Source: Aquibium oceanicum
GTDB lineage: Bacteria; Pseudomonadota; Alphaproteobacteria; Rhizobiales; Rhizobiaceae
Length of the DNA: 64,000 bases
Assembly: GCF_001889605.1 (NCBI RefSeq)
Contig: NZ_CP018171.1
Span: 4,486,501-4,550,500 of the forward strand
Direction of reading: 5' to 3'
Part shown: positions 61,463 to 64,000 of the stretch, one piece after another
Layout of the letters: each line of letters opens with the position of its first letter
Position numbering within the stretch: the stretch's first letter is position 1
The notes under the pieces: generated by a model
What the model saw: only the letters and a program-made list of their open reading frames with translations
Database searches by the model: none
Told to the model about the DNA's origin: nothing
Program-made: the position numbers and the translations under genes

Positions 61463-61484
61463 GCCGGCGGATCGCTCCGCCGGC
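61463..61484 (-). terminator. Intrinsic terminator after the branched-chain-type binding-protein gene
   Basis: On the minus strand a perfect 9-base-pair stem (GCCGGCGGA / TCCGCCGGC) with a GCGA loop is followed by TTCTTTC. It lies 24 bases past the stop at 61509 and ends that operon before the ABC-F gene. Confidence 0.75.
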
Positions 61485-61508
61485 CTCTCTTAGTCCGGGA
61501 TCGCTCGA

Positions 61509-62684
61509 TCAGTTGGACTCGGACGGATCCACCCGGCCGACCTCGACCCACTTTCCGCCGTCGATCTTGGAGATGATGATCAGATTGCCGCCCTGGTGGT
61601 CGGCACCGACGTCGATCGGCACGTCATTGACGACGTCGTCGTACTTCAGCTCTTCCATCGCGGTGCGGAAGCTCTCGGACGTCAGGTCCTCGCCGGCCGC
61701 CTCCAGCGCCATCACCAGCGTCTTGGCGGCGCTGTAGCCGAGCTGCGCGGCCGTGTCGGCCGGCTGGCCGGCGAATGCCTGGTACTTGTCGGCCCATTCC
61801 TTCACTTCCGGTACGTCTAGCCTGTCCTCGAAGTCGACCCAGCCGGCGGCCGCGTAGTAGCCTTCCGTGACGCCTTCCGGAACCTTGGCAACAGCGGTGT
61901 TGAAGCCGGCAGACGAGCCGATGAAGGAGACATCGGTCCAGCCGAGCTTCTTGGCCGTGCCGAAAGCAACGATCGTCTGGCGCACGCCGAGCGCGGTGGC
62001 GACGATGTCGCAGCCCGCGTCACGCAGCTTCTGGATCGATCCGACGAAGTCCTGCTCGTCCGGCTTGTGGGTGGTCTCGGCCGCCCAGGTCAGGCCGAGT
62101 TCCTCGGCCTCTTCCTTCGCGCCTTGCTGGATCTCGAGGCCGAAGTCGGAAGGAATGTACATTGCGCACACCTCCTTCGCGCCCGTCTCGCCGGCGAGAT
62201 ACTCCACGCCGGCGCGCAGCTGGTCGTAGTAGGAGGAGAAGCCGGCATACTTGAAGGCGATGTCGCCTTCCAGCATCTGGCGCGCCGCCGTGAGCGGACC
62301 GACATTGGCGACTTCCTTCGACGCCATGATCGGGAAGCCGGCGATGTTGTGCGGGGTGCCGAGGTTCAGGATCATCGCGAAGACCTGGTCGGAATTGACC
62401 AGCTTGTTGAAGTTCTGCACCGCCTTGGGCACCTGGTAGCCGTGGTCCTCCACCACGAAGCGGATCTTGCGGCCGTGGATGCCGCCGGCTTCGTTGACTT
62501 CCTCGAACACCTGCTGCGCGGCCTTGATGGCGCCGACGTTGAAGGCGGCGAAGATGCCCGAAAGGTCGCCGTTGGAGCCGATGACGATTTCCTCGTCCGT
62601 TACGCCTTGCGTGGCCTGGGCGGCCGAAGCCATCCCAGCCGCGATGCCCATCGCGAGGATGGACCTACCTATGGACCTGATCAT
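61509..62684 (-). CDS. Branched-chain amino acid-type ABC solute-binding protein (LivJ/K family)
   Basis: A 391-residue type I periplasmic receptor with a Sec signal peptide (about 1-23, cut after AAQA). It continues with VTDEEIVIGSNGDLSGIFAAFNVGAIKAAQQVFEEVNEAGGIHGRKI, the Leu/Ile/Val-binding family start. ATG 62684 has AAGGAGG seven to eight bases ahead. The frame stays open far upstream, over the acyl-CoA synthetase gene, but that part is a shadow. Such receptors commonly sit in Liv operons with a long-chain acyl-CoA synthetase, as here; the permeases and ATPases would lie beyond the window. Confidence 0.93.
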   Translation of the reverse strand: MIRSIGRSILAMGIAAGMASAAQATQGVTDEEIVIGSNGDLSGIFAAFNVGAIKAAQQVFEEVNEAGGIHGRKIRFVVEDHGYQVPKAVQNFNKLVNSDQVFAMILNLGTPHNIAGFPIMASKEVANVGPLTAARQMLEGDIAFKYAGFSSYYDQLRAGVEYLAGETGAKEVCAMYIPSDFGLEIQQGAKEEAEELGLTWAAETTHKPDEQDFVGSIQKLRDAGCDIVATALGVRQTIVAFGTAKKLGWTDVSFIGSSAGFNTAVAKVPEGVTEGYYAAAGWVDFEDRLDVPEVKEWADKYQAFAGQPADTAAQLGYSAAKTLVMALEAAGEDLTSESFRTAMEELKYDDVVNDVPIDVGADHQGGNLIIISKIDGGKWVEVGRVDPSESN

Positions 62685-62704
62685 GAGACTTCCTCCTTGT
62701 CTGT

Positions 62705-64000
62705 TCAGTTTCCAGCATGGCCGGGCTGGCCATACATCTCGTCGATCAGCTTCTTGTGCTTCTGTTCGACGAAGCTCCGTTTCAGCTTCATCGTGGCCGT
62801 GAGCTCCTCGTCCTCGGCGGTGAGCAGCACGTCGATCAAGCGGAAATCCTTTATCTGTTCCACGCGCGCGAACTCCGCGTTCGTCTCCGCGACGACGCCG
62901 GCGATCAGGTCGCGCACCTCCTGCGCCGCGCACAGCGAGCGGAAGTCGTTGAACGGCACCCGGCGTTCCTGCGCGAACTTCTCCACGTTCTCCTGGTCGA
63001 TCATGATCAGGCAGGAGAGGAACTTGCGCTTGTCGCCGATCACCACGGCGTCGGAAACGTAGGGCGAGAATTTGAGACGGTTCTCGATCTCGGCCGGCGT
63101 GATGTTCTTGCCGCCCGCCGTAATGATGATGTCCTTCAGACGCCCGGTGACGAAGAGGAAGCCCTCGTTGTCGAGCCGGCCGACGTCGCCGGTCCCGAGC
63201 CAGCCATCCTCCGAAATGGATTCGGCGGTCTTTTCCGGCTTGTTCCAGTAGCCCTTGAAGACGTTGGCGCCCTTGTACTGGATCTCGCCCTCCGGCGAGA
63301 TGCGCAGATGCCCGCCGGGCACCACCTTGCCGACGCTGCCGGTCTTGTTTTCCTCGATGAGGTTGACCGAGATGACACCGGAGCTTTCGGTCATGCCGTA
63401 GCCTTCCAGCACCTTGATGCCGACGGCCTGGTACCACTTGAGGAGATCGGGCGAGATCGGCGCAGCACCCGTCGTGCCCCGCCGCAGCCGGTCGAAACCC
63501 AGCATGCGGCGCAGGTTCTTCAGCACCATGAAGTCCCAGAACGCGTAAGCGAGGCGCGTTCCCGTGGGCACGGGATCGCCGTTCTCCAGCGCGCGCGCCC
63601 GCGCCATGCCGGTCGCGATCGCCTGCCTGTAGGCCCACCGGCCGAGCGGCGCCGCGTCGTTGGCCATGATCGTGACGCGCGAATAGACCTTCTCCCAGAC
63701 CCGCGGCACCGCGGTGAAGACATGCGGCGAGACCTCGCGCACGTTGTCGAACACCGTCTCGGGGCTCTCGGCGAAGTTCACCGTCGAGCACAGGCCGATC
63801 GGCGTGAAGACGCTGATCAGTCGCTCCAGGATATGGCAGAGCGGCAGGAAGCAGAGCTGCTCGTCGCTGTCGTCCACCGGCAGGGTCAGCACCGATCCGA
63901 TGATCGACACGATGATGTTCTCGTGGCTGATCATGGCGCCCTTGGGCGGACCGGTGGTGCCAGAGGTGTAGACCAGGATCGCCGTCTCCTTCGGGTCGGA
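62705..64000 (-). CDS. Long-chain acyl-CoA synthetase, AMP-forming (truncated by window edge)
   Basis: The C-terminal 431 residues of an adenylate-forming ligase that activates a carboxylic acid to its acyl-CoA. The first visible codons encode ILVYTSGTTGPPKGAM, the AMP-binding signature. It then shows EGYGMTESSGVISVN (A5), GWLGTGDVGRLD (A7), GRLKDIIITAGGKNITP (A8) and TMKLKRSFVEQKHKKLIDEMY near the end, where the A10 Lys region lies. The long-chain FadD15-like branch is the best match. It is 20 bases upstream of the binding-protein gene on the same strand. Confidence 0.93.
   Translation of the reverse strand, partial: SDPKETAILVYTSGTTGPPKGAMISHENIIVSIIGSVLTLPVDDSDEQLCFLPLCHILERLISVFTPIGLCSTVNFAESPETVFDNVREVSPHVFTAVPRVWEKVYSRVTIMANDAAPLGRWAYRQAIATGMARARALENGDPVPTGTRLAYAFWDFMVLKNLRRMLGFDRLRRGTTGAAPISPDLLKWYQAVGIKVLEGYGMTESSGVISVNLIEENKTGSVGKVVPGGHLRISPEGEIQYKGANVFKGYWNKPEKTAESISEDGWLGTGDVGRLDNEGFLFVTGRLKDIIITAGGKNITPAEIENRLKFSPYVSDAVVIGDKRKFLSCLIMIDQENVEKFAQERRVPFNDFRSLCAAQEVRDLIAGVVAETNAEFARVEQIKDFRLIDVLLTAEDEELTATMKLKRSFVEQKHKKLIDEMYGQPGHAGN

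Noticed and set aside
62685-63791. Upstream extension of the Liv-type binding-protein frame
   Set aside because: It is a shadow of the acyl-CoA synthetase gene; the signal peptide and AAGGAGG site fix the start at 62684.
1-64000. CRISPR arrays, tRNA/rRNA genes, insertion sequences, integrases, attachment sites
   Set aside because: I saw no regularly spaced repeats, cloverleaf-like sequences, transposase or integrase motifs, or flanking direct repeats that would support any of these.

Overview
This is a GC-rich window (low to mid 60s percent by eye) packed with catabolic operons and solute importers. It has no tRNA, rRNA, CRISPR array, insertion sequence or phage gene that I can see. The gene style points to an alphaproteobacterium, most likely a soil or rhizosphere Hyphomicrobiales: several ABC and TRAP importers, CaiB/BaiF CoA-transferases, a LysR gene beside an amidase, and ATGA-coupled operons. 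That placement is inference from content, not from a marker gene.

Layout. 1-3083 (minus): a GntR regulator, a class III omega-aminotransferase and the start of a succinate-semialdehyde-dehydrogenase-like enzyme, an amine/GABA-type module. 3201-20370 (minus): two long catabolic operons. The upstream one runs from 20370 to 9741: dipeptide-type ABC importer without ATPases, two CoA-transferases, two enoyl-CoA hydratase/isomerases, a tandem RidA protein, a split MaoC-type hydratase and a zinc alcohol dehydrogenase. The downstream one runs from 9603 to 3201: CoA-transferase, acyl-CoA dehydrogenase, Ldh-type dehydrogenase, enoyl-CoA hydratase, HMG-CoA-lyase-family enzyme and a class II HDAC/acetylpolyamine-amidohydrolase-like protein. 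Each operon is preceded by the same LacI-type palindrome (9639-9652 and 20541-20554), so I read them as one regulon for an unidentified carboxylic acid or acyl-amide. The importer's binding protein carries a one-base frameshift near 20155.

21028-24181 (plus) is a TAXI-type TRAP importer, converging on a short-chain dehydrogenase (24214-24984, minus). 25193-34003 (plus) is a complete dipeptide-type ABC importer followed by a PPOX-family flavoprotein, a HyuA-type ATPase-fold protein and a DUF917 protein, probably a hydantoin- or thiohydantoin-like catabolic locus. 34079-35248 is a lone CoA-transferase. 35337-37563 (minus) is an M20 amidohydrolase with an ornithine-cyclodeaminase-family protein, divergent from an amidase and a LysR regulator (37897-40417).

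40863-46345 (minus) is a Pot-like ABC importer whose operon continues into rpe and gph. 46556-51912 (minus) holds a glutamine-synthetase-family enzyme, a VapC toxin with an unusual antitoxin, an aldehyde dehydrogenase, a small AT-richer DUF2569-like membrane protein and an iron alcohol dehydrogenase. 52020-54950 is a TRAP DctPQM importer. 55366-59684 (plus) is an RND efflux adaptor and pump. 59704-61326 (minus) is an ABC-F ATPase. 61509-64000 (minus) is a branched-chain-type binding protein and a truncated long-chain acyl-CoA synthetase.

The best leads are the two-operon regulon with its shared operator, the chimeric antitoxin, the ABC-PPOX-HyuA-DUF917 operon, and perfect hairpins placed between four binding-protein genes and their downstream operon partners.
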